A stretch of DNA of 64,000 nucleotides from Pseudomonas fluorescens (GTDB lineage Bacteria; Pseudomonadota; Gammaproteobacteria; Pseudomonadales; Pseudomonadaceae). The position numbers and the translations under genes were made by a program. Shown here one piece after another: positions 35,334 through 44,154 of this stretch. Location: NCBI RefSeq assembly GCF_002022275.1, contig NZ_MSDF01000062.1:116280-180279 (forward strand), given 5' to 3'. The notes beneath the pieces are model-generated. The model saw nothing but the letters and a program-made list of their open reading frames with translations, did no database searches and was not told the DNA's origin. Each line of letters starts with the position of its first letter. The first letter of the stretch is position 1.

Positions 35334-35368
35334 ACAACAGCGCCACACCAGCAACACCACAAAACCCC

Positions 35369-35458
35369 TGTGGGAGCTGGCTCGCCTGCGATGGCGGTGT
35401 ATCAGTCACTGAATCAGTTGACTGAGATACCGCCATCGCAGGCAAGCCAGCTCCCACA
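35369..35458. repeat. REPIN, canonical
   Basis: Inward arms (left arm has GGCTCGCC in place of GGCTTGCC), loop about 42 nt, between convergent ilvE and the GNAT gene. Confidence 0.9.
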
Positions 35459-35474
35459 GTTATGTGCGGTGTTC

Positions 35475-36368
35475 TCAGGATTGAGTCGGGATATTCACCA
35501 CAACCTTCTTCCCCATACTGATCCTCGGCTCCACCCCATACCCCAGCGCCTCGTAAAACCCCACCACCGCATCATTGCCGCCAGTGATCTGCAGATTGAT
35601 CTTCATGCAGCCCAGCGCACTTAACGCTTGTTCCGCATGCCGCACCAACGAAGCGCCCAGCCCGTGACGGCGGTAATCGACCTGCACCGCCACCGAATAC
35701 AGCCAGCCGCGATGGCCGTCATAGCCGGCGAGAATGGTGCCGATGACGGCTTTTTTATCAGTCGCGACGAAAAACAACCCATCGTTAACGGCAAGCTTCT
35801 TATCGATCGCCAATGTCGGCAGGTTATGCGCCGTGTCATAACCAAACGCTTGCTGCCACAGCGCAACCACCTGGGCCCGATGCTGACGGTCGCGGTACGG
35901 GCCGATGGGATGCCGGGATGACAAGGGTTTCTCCATCACCAGCGTGCGCTCGTTACCGTGATAGACATCGCGCACCGTGTTAAACCCCAGCTTGGTATAA
36001 AACGGCTCAGCCGTCAGCGACGACGGCACACTCAATACCGTGACGCCCGCCTCTCGGGCGCGCAGCTCGATTTCGATCATCAACAGCCGCCCAATCCCCT
36101 GCCCTTGCAGCGCCGGGTTGACGAATACCGAGCGCACCACATTGGCGTCGAGCGCCGCCGTGGCAACCACCACCTGATCTTGAACCGCCACCAGCACCAC
36201 GCGGCGCGCGAGCAACGCCAGCACCGCTTCCGGCGTGAAATTGCTTGCCACCCGGGCAATCACATCCGCCGGGTAATCCCGTGAATTGCTGCTGTGCAAA
36301 GCGGCCAGGATGACCCGGCTGATCCCCTCGGCATCAGCGGTTTGGGCGAGACGAACGGCGGTAGACAT
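35475..36368 (-). CDS. Tandem GNAT-family N-acetyltransferase
   Basis: 297 residues with two GNAT folds in one chain. The first has the acetyl-CoA motif VFVNPALQGQGIGRLLM (residues about 90-110) and AEPFYTKLGFN. The second has VAVQVDYRRHGLGASLV and VVGFYEALGYG. The ATG at 36368 was chosen because AGGAGG precedes it; a 12-residue longer frame lacks a ribosome site. No neighbour suggests the substrate. Confidence 0.85.
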   Translation of the reverse strand: MSTAVRLAQTADAEGISRVILAALHSSNSRDYPADVIARVASNFTPEAVLALLARRVVLVAVQDQVVVATAALDANVVRSVFVNPALQGQGIGRLLMIEIELRAREAGVTVLSVPSSLTAEPFYTKLGFNTVRDVYHGNERTLVMEKPLSSRHPIGPYRDRQHRAQVVALWQQAFGYDTAHNLPTLAIDKKLAVNDGLFFVATDKKAVIGTILAGYDGHRGWLYSVAVQVDYRRHGLGASLVRHAEQALSALGCMKINLQITGGNDAVVGFYEALGYGVEPRISMGKKVVVNIPTQS

Positions 36369-36414
36369 GATTCCTCCTGGGCTGAAAACAGCTATCAAAA
36401 CCACCCCATACTAA

Positions 36415-36503
36415 TGTGGGAGCTGGCTTGCCTGCGATAGCGGTGTATCAGTCAGTTCTATTCAGCCTGACCCACCGCCATCGCAGGCAAGCCAGCTCCC
36501 ACA
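36415..36503. repeat. REPIN overlapping the 3' end of the DNA-metabolism gene
   Basis: Canonical inward arms. The right arm and part of the loop (36458-36503) are the last codons and stop of the minus-strand gene 36458-37333. Confidence 0.9.
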
Positions 36504-37333
36504 GTGACAGGGTTTGCAATTTTCTTCCCGGGCCGGCCCCCAACCCATTTCGCTTGCCCATCCTTCTGCTTCCCCGTCCGCGCTTCGCTGATCAACCCAG
36601 GGATCAACTTGCCCTCGGGCAAATTCTTCCAGAACCGGCTGGGCAAGTGCCCTTCCATCACCTTGGGGTTCAACCGCGCCGGGTTGAAAATGTGGCTGTA
36701 GTAGGTCAACCACATGGCACTGTGCGGGTCGTCAACATTCTGTGCCAGTTGCCGCCAAGCCTCGGGGCACTCACGCTGGTGAATCAGCTGTTCGCCGTCG
36801 TAATACACGCCATCAAGCGGCGTCGCGATCATCCAGCGATGACGCCCCATGCGTCCGACAAAATGCTGGCTGGCCGATTTCAGGATGTCATGCGCCGGCT
36901 CGTGCCACGCCACGTATTCAGGCAACTCAGGCCCGGCCTCGGCCGGTAATGCAATAAATCGCACAAACGCATGCAAGTGGTGGGCTTCACGGCTCACCTG
37001 CTTGATTCGCCTTTGCAACTCGCTGCCCAGCTTGTCCCCGGCCAGCATCGCGGTGCGGTCGCCATGGCTGACACGCCACGACACTTCATACAACAGGCTC
37101 CAACGCTGGTCGCCGTGGTAACACGCGGCGGACTCCAGCAACTCCAGCAGCGCCTTGGGGATGCGCGCCTGGAACGGGCCAAGCCCTTCAGGAATCGGCT
37201 CGTCGGTGGCAAACAGGTCCGCCACTTCAGCTTCGCCCCAACTGACCTGGCTGGGGTCGACCTGATGGCTGAGCAACCAGCGTGCCTGCTCGCGCCAGGT
37301 GCTGAACAGGTTGTCGCATTCAAGGCTGATCAT
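36458..37333 (-). CDS. Putative DNA metabolism protein (TIGR03915/DUF4130 type)
   Basis: 291-residue protein of the family that always travels with the radical SAM gene upstream and is fused to UdgX-like uracil-DNA glycosylase domains in other bacteria. Recognisable segments are LHAFVRFIAL, WMIATPLDGVYYDGEQL and MWLTYYSHIFNPARLNPKVMEGHLPSRFWKNLPE. Biochemical function is unknown; a role in DNA repair or modification is inferred from partners. The ATG at 37333 overlaps the radical SAM stop (ATGA). The C-terminal TVGAGLPAMAVGQAE is encoded by a REPIN arm. Confidence 0.8.
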   Translation of the reverse strand: MISLECDNLFSTWREQARWLLSHQVDPSQVSWGEAEVADLFATDEPIPEGLGPFQARIPKALLELLESAACYHGDQRWSLLYEVSWRVSHGDRTAMLAGDKLGSELQRRIKQVSREAHHLHAFVRFIALPAEAGPELPEYVAWHEPAHDILKSASQHFVGRMGRHRWMIATPLDGVYYDGEQLIHQRECPEAWRQLAQNVDDPHSAMWLTYYSHIFNPARLNPKVMEGHLPSRFWKNLPEGKLIPGLISEARTGKQKDGQAKWVGGRPGKKIANPVTVGAGLPAMAVGQAE

Positions 37334-38550
37334 CCCCAAAGTCCCATTTGCTGAGGTGCCGGGCGGTCGCGCAGCTGTTCACGCAGCAACACGCTGTTGC
37401 TCTCCGCCTGCTGCGGGTGATAGTCGCTGGTGATGAAAAACGGTTTGGCCTTGGCCAGCACGCACCGCATGCGCGCGAGATCCTCGAAGCGAATCTTGCG
37501 TTCACGGCGCAGGTCCACCAGACGCTGGGTGGTGCGCAGGCCGATGCCGGGGATCCGCGCGATCAACGTCGGTTCGGCGCGGTTCAAATCCAGCGGAAAC
37601 ACCTCGCGATGCTCCAGCGCCCAGGCCAGTTTGGGGTCGATATCCAACGCCAGGTGACCGGGCCCTTTAAACAGCTCGTTGGCACTGAAGCCGTAACTGC
37701 GCAGCAGGAAGTCGGCCTGGTACAAACGGTGCTCGCGCATCAGCGGCGGAGCGGCAAGGGGCACGCTTTTCGGGCTGTTGGGAATGGGGCTGAACGCCGA
37801 GTAATAGACCCGACGCAGCTTGAAATTGCCATACAACGCCTCGGCCCCGTGGAGGATGGTGCTGTCATCGGTGTCGTCGGCGCCCACGATCAGTTGGGTG
37901 CTCTGCCCGGCCGGGGCAAAACGCGGCGCGCGCGGTTCATTGAGTACCGTCTGCTCGCCGGTGTAGATGGTTTGCATGGCCTGCTTGATGGACACGATGG
38001 TTTTTTCCGGCGCCAGGGTTTGCAGGCTGGCCTCGGTGGGCAGTTCGATGTTCACGCTCAACCGGTCGGCATAGCGCCCGGCCTCGGCGATCAGCGCCGG
38101 GTCGGCATCGGGAATGGTCTTGAGGTGGATATAGCCGCGAAAGTCATGCTCTTCGCGCAGCAGCTTGGCCACACGAACCAACTGCTCCATGGTGTAGTCG
38201 GACGAACGGATGATGCCCGAGCTGAGGAACAGCCCGCTGACGCAGTTGCGCCGGTAGAAATCCAGCGTGAGGGTGACCACCTCCTCCGGGCTGAAACGCG
38301 CGCGGGGCACGTCGCTGGAGCGGCGGTTGACGCAGTATTGGCAGTCGTACAGACAGAAGTTGGTCAGCAACACCTTGAGCAACGACACGCAGCGTCCATC
38401 GGGTGTGTAGCTGTGGCAGATGCCCATGCCATCGGTTGAACCCAGCCCCGCCTTGCCCTCCGAGCTGCGCTTGGGCGCGCCACTGCTGGCGCAGGAGGCG
38501 TCGTACTTGGCGGCGTCGGCAAGGATGCTGAGTTTTTCGATCAACTGCAT
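37330..38550 (-). CDS. Putative DNA modification/repair radical SAM protein
   Basis: 406-residue radical SAM enzyme. The 4Fe-4S motif is in NFCLYDCQYCVNRRSSD (CxxxCxxC). The C-terminal region has a helix-hairpin-helix-like IPGIGLRTTQRLVDLRRERK, which suggests DNA binding. This matches the TIGR03916 family, whose substrate is not known. It is co-transcribed with the overlapping DNA-metabolism gene. No phage or defence genes surround it. Confidence 0.88.
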   Translation of the reverse strand: MQLIEKLSILADAAKYDASCASSGAPKRSSEGKAGLGSTDGMGICHSYTPDGRCVSLLKVLLTNFCLYDCQYCVNRRSSDVPRARFSPEEVVTLTLDFYRRNCVSGLFLSSGIIRSSDYTMEQLVRVAKLLREEHDFRGYIHLKTIPDADPALIAEAGRYADRLSVNIELPTEASLQTLAPEKTIVSIKQAMQTIYTGEQTVLNEPRAPRFAPAGQSTQLIVGADDTDDSTILHGAEALYGNFKLRRVYYSAFSPIPNSPKSVPLAAPPLMREHRLYQADFLLRSYGFSANELFKGPGHLALDIDPKLAWALEHREVFPLDLNRAEPTLIARIPGIGLRTTQRLVDLRRERKIRFEDLARMRCVLAKAKPFFITSDYHPQQAESNSVLLREQLRDRPAPQQMGLWG

Positions 38551-38653
38551 GGGGTTTTACCGATACTGGTTTTTTGTACAGTATCAACAGCCCGACCCTG
38601 GCGCCAGTGCCGTCTGTAGGAACGCGCCTCTCTCAATGCCCTTCAAACGGGCT

Positions 38654-38792
38654 GTTGTGGTGAGCGGGCTTGCCCCGCGCTGGGGTGCGAAGCGGCCCCA
38701 AAACCAGCCTTCGCGGAGTATCTGATCCACCGCAGTCGTTTTTATTGGGGGCGCTTCGCACCCCAACGCGGGGCAAGCCCGCTCGCCACAAC
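38654..38792. repeat. Long imperfect palindrome, second REP-like family
   Basis: GTTGTGGTGAGCGGGCTTGC at the left is matched by its near-complement at the right end (38773-38792). The inner parts GGGGTGCGAAGCGGCCCC and GGGGCGCTTCGCACCCC also pair. The arms span about 48 nt each with an AT-richer centre. The sequence differs from the TGTGGGAGC family. It fills the gap between pvdA and the radical SAM gene, both on the minus strand, and would form a very stable hairpin. Confidence 0.85.
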
Positions 38793-38803
38793 AATCGCGC
38801 GCG

Positions 38804-40141
38804 TCAGCTGGCGGTGGCCAGCAGCAGGTCTTGAACGGAGCGACCCAGGCCACGGTGGCGATCGTGCTCATACAGCGACGCGGCAATCTCATCGGCGCGA
38901 ATCGGCAGGATCGACAGCAAGGTATCGCTCAAGCCATGGCTGGCCTGGCTGAAACCCTGAATGTAGATCCCGGCCTTGCAGCGTTCGTCGGTGACGATGC
39001 GGTAGTCACGGCTGACCTCGAAGTCGCCCATGTAGGCGTCCAGCGGCGCCAGCAATTCGCGGTGCATCTGGCGCTCGTAGCCGGTGGCCAGCACCACGGC
39101 GTCGTAATGGCCCAGTGTGGTTTCGCCGGTCGCATTGTTGCGCAGGCTCAGTTCGATGCCCAGCGGGCCGGCGGCGGCTTTCTCGACCACGGTCATGGTG
39201 CGGAACGCATGGCGGGCGATGCCGGAGACTTTCTGGCGATAAAAAATGCCGTAAATGCGCTCGATCAAGTCCAGGTCCACCACTGAATAGTTGGTGTTCT
39301 GGTATTCGGCCACCAGCCGCTCACGCTCGGCGCCGACTTGCTGGAACACCAGGTCGGTAAAGGCTGGCGAGAACACTTCGTTGACGAACGGGCTGTCATC
39401 GGCGGGCTTCAAGGCCGAACCGCGCAGGATCATGTCGACCTGCACCGACGGGAAGCTGTCGTTCAGGTCGATAAAGGCTTCGGCCGCACTCTGGCCGCCG
39501 CCGATGATCGCAATGCGCATCGGCTTGCCTTCCACGCACGGCTGCTGTGCCATGCGCGCCAGGTATTGGGAATGATGGAACACCCGGGCGTCATCCTTGA
39601 GGCCCTTGAACGCTGCCGGCACACGCGGCGTACCGCCAGCGCTGACCACCACCGAACGGGTGGTGCGTACATGCTGCTCGCCCTGTGCATCACGGGAAAT
39701 CACGCGCAGCGCCTCGACCTGTTGCTGGTGCAGGATCGGCTCGATGGCCAGCACTTCCTCGCCATAGCGGCCTTGGGCCTGGAACTGGCTGGCGACCCAG
39801 CGCAGGTAGTCGTTGTACTCCATGCGGCACGGGTAAAAAGTGCCCAGGTTGATGAAGTCCACCAGGCGGTCGTGGGCTTTCAGGTAGTTGACGAAGGAGT
39901 AAGGGCTGGTGGGGTTGCGCAGGGTCACCAGGTCCTTGAGGAAGGAAATCTGCAGTTCGCTCTGGGTAACAAGGGTATTGCCGTGCCAGCGGTAGTCGGC
40001 CTGCTTGTCGAGAAACAGCGCGTCCAGTTTGCCCTGGGTTTTCTCGCGTTCTTGCAGCGCGATGGCCAGCGCCAGGTTCGACGGGCCGAAACCGATACCG
40101 ATCAGGTCATGAACCGCGGGCGAAGCAATTGCCTGTGTCAT
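38804..40141 (-). CDS. pvdA: L-ornithine N5-monooxygenase (pyoverdine)
   Basis: 445-residue FAD/NADPH hydroxylase making N5-hydroxyornithine for the pyoverdine siderophore. It has FAD motif GIGFGPSNLALAIAL, NADPH motif IIGGGQSAAEAFIDL and ATGYERQ. The start MTQAIASPAVHD at 40141 has GAGGA upstream and gives the usual PvdA length; the 23-residue longer frame would run toward the promoter. A perfect PvdS iron-starvation box lies at 40232-40255. Expressed under iron limitation. Confidence 0.95.
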   Translation of the reverse strand: MTQAIASPAVHDLIGIGFGPSNLALAIALQEREKTQGKLDALFLDKQADYRWHGNTLVTQSELQISFLKDLVTLRNPTSPYSFVNYLKAHDRLVDFINLGTFYPCRMEYNDYLRWVASQFQAQGRYGEEVLAIEPILHQQQVEALRVISRDAQGEQHVRTTRSVVVSAGGTPRVPAAFKGLKDDARVFHHSQYLARMAQQPCVEGKPMRIAIIGGGQSAAEAFIDLNDSFPSVQVDMILRGSALKPADDSPFVNEVFSPAFTDLVFQQVGAERERLVAEYQNTNYSVVDLDLIERIYGIFYRQKVSGIARHAFRTMTVVEKAAAGPLGIELSLRNNATGETTLGHYDAVVLATGYERQMHRELLAPLDAYMGDFEVSRDYRIVTDERCKAGIYIQGFSQASHGLSDTLLSILPIRADEIAASLYEHDRHRGLGRSVQDLLLATAS

Positions 40142-40231
40142 TCCAGTGTCCTCTGGATAAGCCCCGTGGCGGTGGGGCGGGAATACCTTCGAGACCTGAA
40201 GGCTGATCAACAGGTCGTGTGTTGATAGGAA

Positions 40232-40255
40232 ACGAGGACAATGAAATAAAATTTA
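40232..40255 (-). promoter_or_regulatory. PvdS-type iron-starvation box of pvdA
   Basis: On the minus strand the site reads TAAAT, 16 bases, CGT, the element recognised by the sigma factor PvdS. It ends 90 bp upstream of the pvdA ATG. The same spacing recurs before pvdR. Confidence 0.85.
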
Positions 40256-40267
40256 GCTAATGCGCTG

Positions 40268-40750
40268 TCAGTGCGCATCCCACTCGCGCATACGCACCCG
40301 GCAATGCTTCATGGCGTTGACAATGTGTTTTTCCACCAGGCTGCGGGAAATGCTCAGGCGCTCGGCAATTTGCAGGTGACTCATACCCTCGAGTTTGCGC
40401 AGCAGAAAGCTGTCGCGACAGGCTGCCGGCAGTTCGGCCAACGCGCGTTCGAGCATTTCAAGGCGCTGCCCTTGATCATGGCTGGTGTGGGGTGAGTTGG
40501 GGGCAAAACGCCCTTCGCTGTCCAGCACGTCCAGGGTCTCGACCTGGCGCAGGGCGTTGCGCCGATGGCCGTCGATCACCAGGTTCAGCGCGGTGCGGTA
40601 CAAAAAGGCGCGGGGCTGTTCGATCGGCGTGTCGCTGGAGCGCTCCAGTACCCGCACATAAGCGTCATGCACCACATCCTCGGCCACCTGACGGTTGCCC
40701 AGCTTGGCGTTAAGGAAACACACCAGCTCGCGATAGTAGTTTTCCAACAT
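40268..40750 (-). CDS. fpvI: ECF sigma factor, FpvI-like
   Basis: 160-residue extracytoplasmic-function sigma factor with region 2 (GNRQVAEDVVHDAYVRVLE) and region 4 (SFLLRKLEGMSHLQIAERL, SRSLVEKHIV). It is not PvdS, which differs in sequence. The sequence and its place between pvdA and pvdRT-opmQ fit FpvI, the factor for the ferripyoverdine receptor gene. A Fur-like box lies 88-102 bp upstream. The cognate anti-sigma FpvR is not adjacent. FiuI-like or another iron-uptake sigma is the alternative. Confidence 0.8.
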   Translation of the reverse strand: MLENYYRELVCFLNAKLGNRQVAEDVVHDAYVRVLERSSDTPIEQPRAFLYRTALNLVIDGHRRNALRQVETLDVLDSEGRFAPNSPHTSHDQGQRLEMLERALAELPAACRDSFLLRKLEGMSHLQIAERLSISRSLVEKHIVNAMKHCRVRMREWDAH

Positions 40751-40837
40751 GACTCCCGACCGTCCGGGTGGACGGCATCCGACCTTTGCGTGCTTAAAAG
40801 ACCGCCCATCGATGATGGCAGTTTGAGTGCGTGCAAT

Positions 40838-40852
40838 TTATAGTAATTCTCA
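40838..40852 (-). promoter_or_regulatory. Fur-like box upstream of the sigma factor gene
   Basis: Minus strand TGAGAATTACTATAA matches the 7-1-7 Fur pattern TGATAATnATTATCA at 11 of 14 fixed positions. It suits Fur repression of the sigma gene in iron-rich cells. Confidence 0.65.
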
Positions 40853-40927
40853 TCTACTTTTAAAGAAGTCTTGCATTCAGCGTCGACTTTTTTATTCCGC
40901 GCACCTGTTACCGATTGTGTAACGGCC

Positions 40928-40951
40928 TAAATCCCCACGCAATTTCCTCGT
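40928..40951 (+). promoter_or_regulatory. PvdS-type iron-starvation box of pvdR-pvdT-opmQ
   Basis: TAAAT at 40928-40932, 16 bases, CGT at 40949-40951, ending 55 bp before the pvdR ATG. Same geometry as the pvdA box on the other strand. Confidence 0.85.
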
Positions 40952-41006
40952 TTAACTGTCAGCTCTGCGCAACTGCGCTCCGATCTTTCCTGGCTGGAAC
41001 CAACGC

Positions 41007-42179
41007 ATGAAACGCCCCCGACCTGCCCGACGCGCCCTGCTTGTGGTGGCGTGCCTGATTCCCGTGATCGCCGTTGCTGCCTGGCAAGTACTGCCAGCGG
41101 GGCGCGACACCCTGGCCACTGTCACCGTGACCCGCGCCAACATCGAAAGCAGCGTCACGGCCCTGGGCACCTTGCAACCGCGCCGCTATGTCGACGTGGG
41201 CGCGCAGGCGTCCGGGCAGATCCAGAAGATTCACGTCGGGGCGGGCGACCAGGTCAAGGAAGGCCAACTGCTGGTGGAGATCGACCCATCCACCCAAAAA
41301 GCCAAGCTCGACGCCAGCCGTTATGCGATCGAGAACCTCCAGGCCCAGTTGCAAGAGCAGAAGGCCAATCACGCACTGGCGCGCCAGAAGTACCAACGCC
41401 AGCAGCGCCTGGCGGCCGGTAACGCGACCCGTGAAGAAGACGTGCAAACCGCCGGGGCCGAGCTGAAGGCGACCCAGGCGCGCGTCGACATGTTCCAGGC
41501 GCAGATCCGTCAGGCCCAGGCGAGCCTGCGCAGTGACGAAGCCGAGCTGGGCTACACGCGCATCTTCGCGCCGATGGACGGCACCGTGGTCGCGGTGGAC
41601 GCGCGCGTCGGCCAGACCCTCAACGCCCAGCAACAAACGCCACTGATCCTGCGCATTGCCAAGTTGTCACCGATGACCGTGTGGGCTGAGGTGTCCGAAG
41701 CCGACATCGGCCACGTCAAACCCGGCATGACCGCTTATTTCACCACCCTCAGTGGTGGCAACCGGCGCTGGACCAGCACCGTGCGGCAGATTTTACCCAT
41801 CCCGCCCAAGCCGCTGAACGAAACAGCCCAAGGCGGTGGCAGCCCCAGCAGCACGAGCAAAAGCGGCAGTGGCCGCGTGGTGCTGTACACCGTGTTGCTG
41901 GACGTGGACAACGCCGACCACGCGCTGATGGCCGAAATGACCACCCAGGTATTTTTCGTGGCCAGCCAGGTCAAGGACGTCCTTACCGCACCGGTCGCGG
42001 CGTTGTTGAACAACCACGGCGCGGGCAAGCCGATCGCCCGCGTGGTGGCAAAAAACGGTATGGTCGAGGAACGCGAGGTACGCCTGGGCATCAGCGATCG
42101 CCTGCGCGTCGAAGTGCTCAGCGGCCTCAACGAAGGCGATCACTTGTTGATCGGCCCGGTCGATGGCAGTGGGGGTTGA
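41007..42179 (+). CDS. pvdR: Pyoverdine export adaptor PvdR
   Basis: 390-residue MacA-like periplasmic adaptor with an N-terminal membrane segment (residues 10-28), lipoyl halves GAQASGQIQKIHVGAGDQV and TRIFAPMDGTVVAVDARVG around a coiled-coil hairpin, and a Gly/Ser-rich insert (GGGSPSSTSKSGSG) before the last barrel domain. PvdRT-OpmQ exports and recycles pyoverdine from the periplasm. It starts a three-gene overlapping operon behind an iron-starvation box. Confidence 0.92.
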   Translation: MKRPRPARRALLVVACLIPVIAVAAWQVLPAGRDTLATVTVTRANIESSVTALGTLQPRRYVDVGAQASGQIQKIHVGAGDQVKEGQLLVEIDPSTQKAKLDASRYAIENLQAQLQEQKANHALARQKYQRQQRLAAGNATREEDVQTAGAELKATQARVDMFQAQIRQAQASLRSDEAELGYTRIFAPMDGTVVAVDARVGQTLNAQQQTPLILRIAKLSPMTVWAEVSEADIGHVKPGMTAYFTTLSGGNRRWTSTVRQILPIPPKPLNETAQGGGSPSSTSKSGSGRVVLYTVLLDVDNADHALMAEMTTQVFFVASQVKDVLTAPVAALLNNHGAGKPIARVVAKNGMVEEREVRLGISDRLRVEVLSGLNEGDHLLIGPVDGSGG

Positions 42180-44154
42180 GTTGACCACGCCGCTGATCGA
42201 ACTCAAGAACATCCGCAAGTCTTACGGCGGCGGCGACAGCCCGCAGGTCGATGTATTGCGCGGGATCGACCTGTCGATCCATGCCGGGGAATTCGTCGCG
42301 ATTGTCGGCGCCTCCGGCTCCGGCAAGTCCACGCTGATGAACATCCTCGGCTGCCTGGATCGCCCCACCGTTGGCGACTACCTCTTCGCCGGGGAAAACG
42401 TCGCGCACCTGGACAGCGACGAGCTGGCGTGGCTGCGCCGTGAAGCGTTTGGGTTTGTGTTTCAGGGCTACCACCTGATTCCTTCGGGTTCGGCGCTGGA
42501 AAACGTCGAAATGCCGGCGATCTACGCCGGCATCAGCGCAGCCGAGCGCCATGCCCGCGCGAATGCCCTGCTCACTCGCCTGGGCCTGGCCGAGCGCACC
42601 GGCAACCGGCCGCATCAGCTCTCCGGCGGCCAGCAACAACGCGTCTCCATTGCCCGCGCGCTGATGAACGGCGGCCATATCATCCTGGCCGATGAACCGA
42701 CCGGCGCCCTCGACAGCAGCAGCGGCGCCGAGGTCATGACACTGCTGGACGAATTGGCGAGCCAGGGCCATGTGGTGATCCTGATCACCCACGACCGCGA
42801 CGTCGCCGCGCGCGCCAACCGCATCATCGAGATTCGCGATGGGCTGATCATCAGCGATTCGGCCGACGGTGCAACCCATGTGCCCGCCGTCGCCAGCGGC
42901 GATGCCTTGCAAGCCGTGGACCTGCGCCAGCGTCTGGCCGATGGCGCCGAGCACAACGGTGCCTGGAAGGCCGAGCTGGTGGACGCCGTACACGCGGCCT
43001 GGCGGGTGATGTGGATCAACCGCTTTCGCACCGCACTGACCTTGCTGGGCATCATCATTGGCGTGGCGTCGGTGGTGGTGATGCTGGCGGTGGGCGAAGG
43101 CAGCAAGCGCCAGGTGATGGCGCAAATGGGCGCGTTCGGCTCCAACATCATCTACCTCAGCGGCTCCTCGCCCAACCCGCGCACGCCGTTGGGTATCGTG
43201 ACCCTCAATGATGTCGCGGCCCTGGCGGCACTGCCTCAGGTCAAACGCATCATGCCGGTGAATGGCAACGACGCCGGGGTGCGCTTCGGCAACCTGGACT
43301 ACCTGGCGTATGTGGGGGGCAACGACGTCAACTTCCCGGAGATTTTCAACTGGCCGGTGGTCGAGGGCAGTTACTTCACCGAGGCCGATGAGCGCGCAGG
43401 AGCGACCGTGGCGGTGATCGGCCATCGCATCCGCGAAAAGCTGTTCAAGGACGTCGCCAGCCCGATCGGCCAATACATCCTGATCGAAAACGTGCCCTTC
43501 CAGGTCATCGGCGTACTTGCGGAAAAAGGCTCCAGCTCCGGCAATAAAGACAGCGACGACCGCGTCGCCATCCCCTACACCGCCGCCAGCGTGCGCCTGT
43601 TCGGCACCTACAACCCCGAATACGTGGCGATTGCCGCTGCCGATGCGCGCAACGTCCATGAGGCCGAGCAGGCCATTGACCAGTTGATGCTCAACCTGCA
43701 CAACGGCAAGCGCGACTATCAGTTGACCAATAACGCGGCGATGATCCAGGCCGAGGCGCGCACGCAAAACACGCTGTCGTTGATGCTCGGTTCGATTGCT
43801 GCGATTTCCCTGCTGGTGGGCGGCATCGGCGTGATGAATATCATGCTGATGACGGTGCGCGAACGCACCCGTGAAATTGGTATCCGCATGGCCACCGGTG
43901 CGCGTCAGCGCGACATCCTGCGCCAGTTTCTCACGGAAGCGGTGATGCTCTCGGTGGTCGGCGGGCTGTGTGGCATCGCCCTCGCGTTGCTGGTGGGCGG
44001 CGTGCTGGTGCTGGCCAAAGTCGCCGTGCAGTTTTCCCTGGTGGCGGTGCTTGGCGCGTTTGGATGTGCGCTGGTCACCGGCGTCGTATTCGGCTTTATG
44101 CCGGCCCGTAAAGCTGCCCGGCTTGATCCGGTTAAGGCGTTGACCAGTGAATAA
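42163..44154 (+). CDS. pvdT: Pyoverdine export ABC transporter PvdT (MacB-like)
   Basis: 663-residue fused ABC ATPase and permease. Walker A GASGSGKST, signature LSGGQQQRVSIARAL and Walker B IILADEPTGALD lie in the N-terminal 230 residues. One membrane segment, a large periplasmic MacB domain and three C-terminal segments (e.g. GIGVMNIMLMTVRERTREIGI) follow. ATG 42163 overlaps pvdR by 17 bp. A TTG at 42181 has a better-placed GGGGG and gives MTTPLIELKNIRKSY, so it may be the real start. Confidence 0.93.
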   Translation: MAVGVELTTPLIELKNIRKSYGGGDSPQVDVLRGIDLSIHAGEFVAIVGASGSGKSTLMNILGCLDRPTVGDYLFAGENVAHLDSDELAWLRREAFGFVFQGYHLIPSGSALENVEMPAIYAGISAAERHARANALLTRLGLAERTGNRPHQLSGGQQQRVSIARALMNGGHIILADEPTGALDSSSGAEVMTLLDELASQGHVVILITHDRDVAARANRIIEIRDGLIISDSADGATHVPAVASGDALQAVDLRQRLADGAEHNGAWKAELVDAVHAAWRVMWINRFRTALTLLGIIIGVASVVVMLAVGEGSKRQVMAQMGAFGSNIIYLSGSSPNPRTPLGIVTLNDVAALAALPQVKRIMPVNGNDAGVRFGNLDYLAYVGGNDVNFPEIFNWPVVEGSYFTEADERAGATVAVIGHRIREKLFKDVASPIGQYILIENVPFQVIGVLAEKGSSSGNKDSDDRVAIPYTAASVRLFGTYNPEYVAIAAADARNVHEAEQAIDQLMLNLHNGKRDYQLTNNAAMIQAEARTQNTLSLMLGSIAAISLLVGGIGVMNIMLMTVRERTREIGIRMATGARQRDILRQFLTEAVMLSVVGGLCGIALALLVGGVLVLAKVAVQFSLVAVLGAFGCALVTGVVFGFMPARKAARLDPVKALTSE

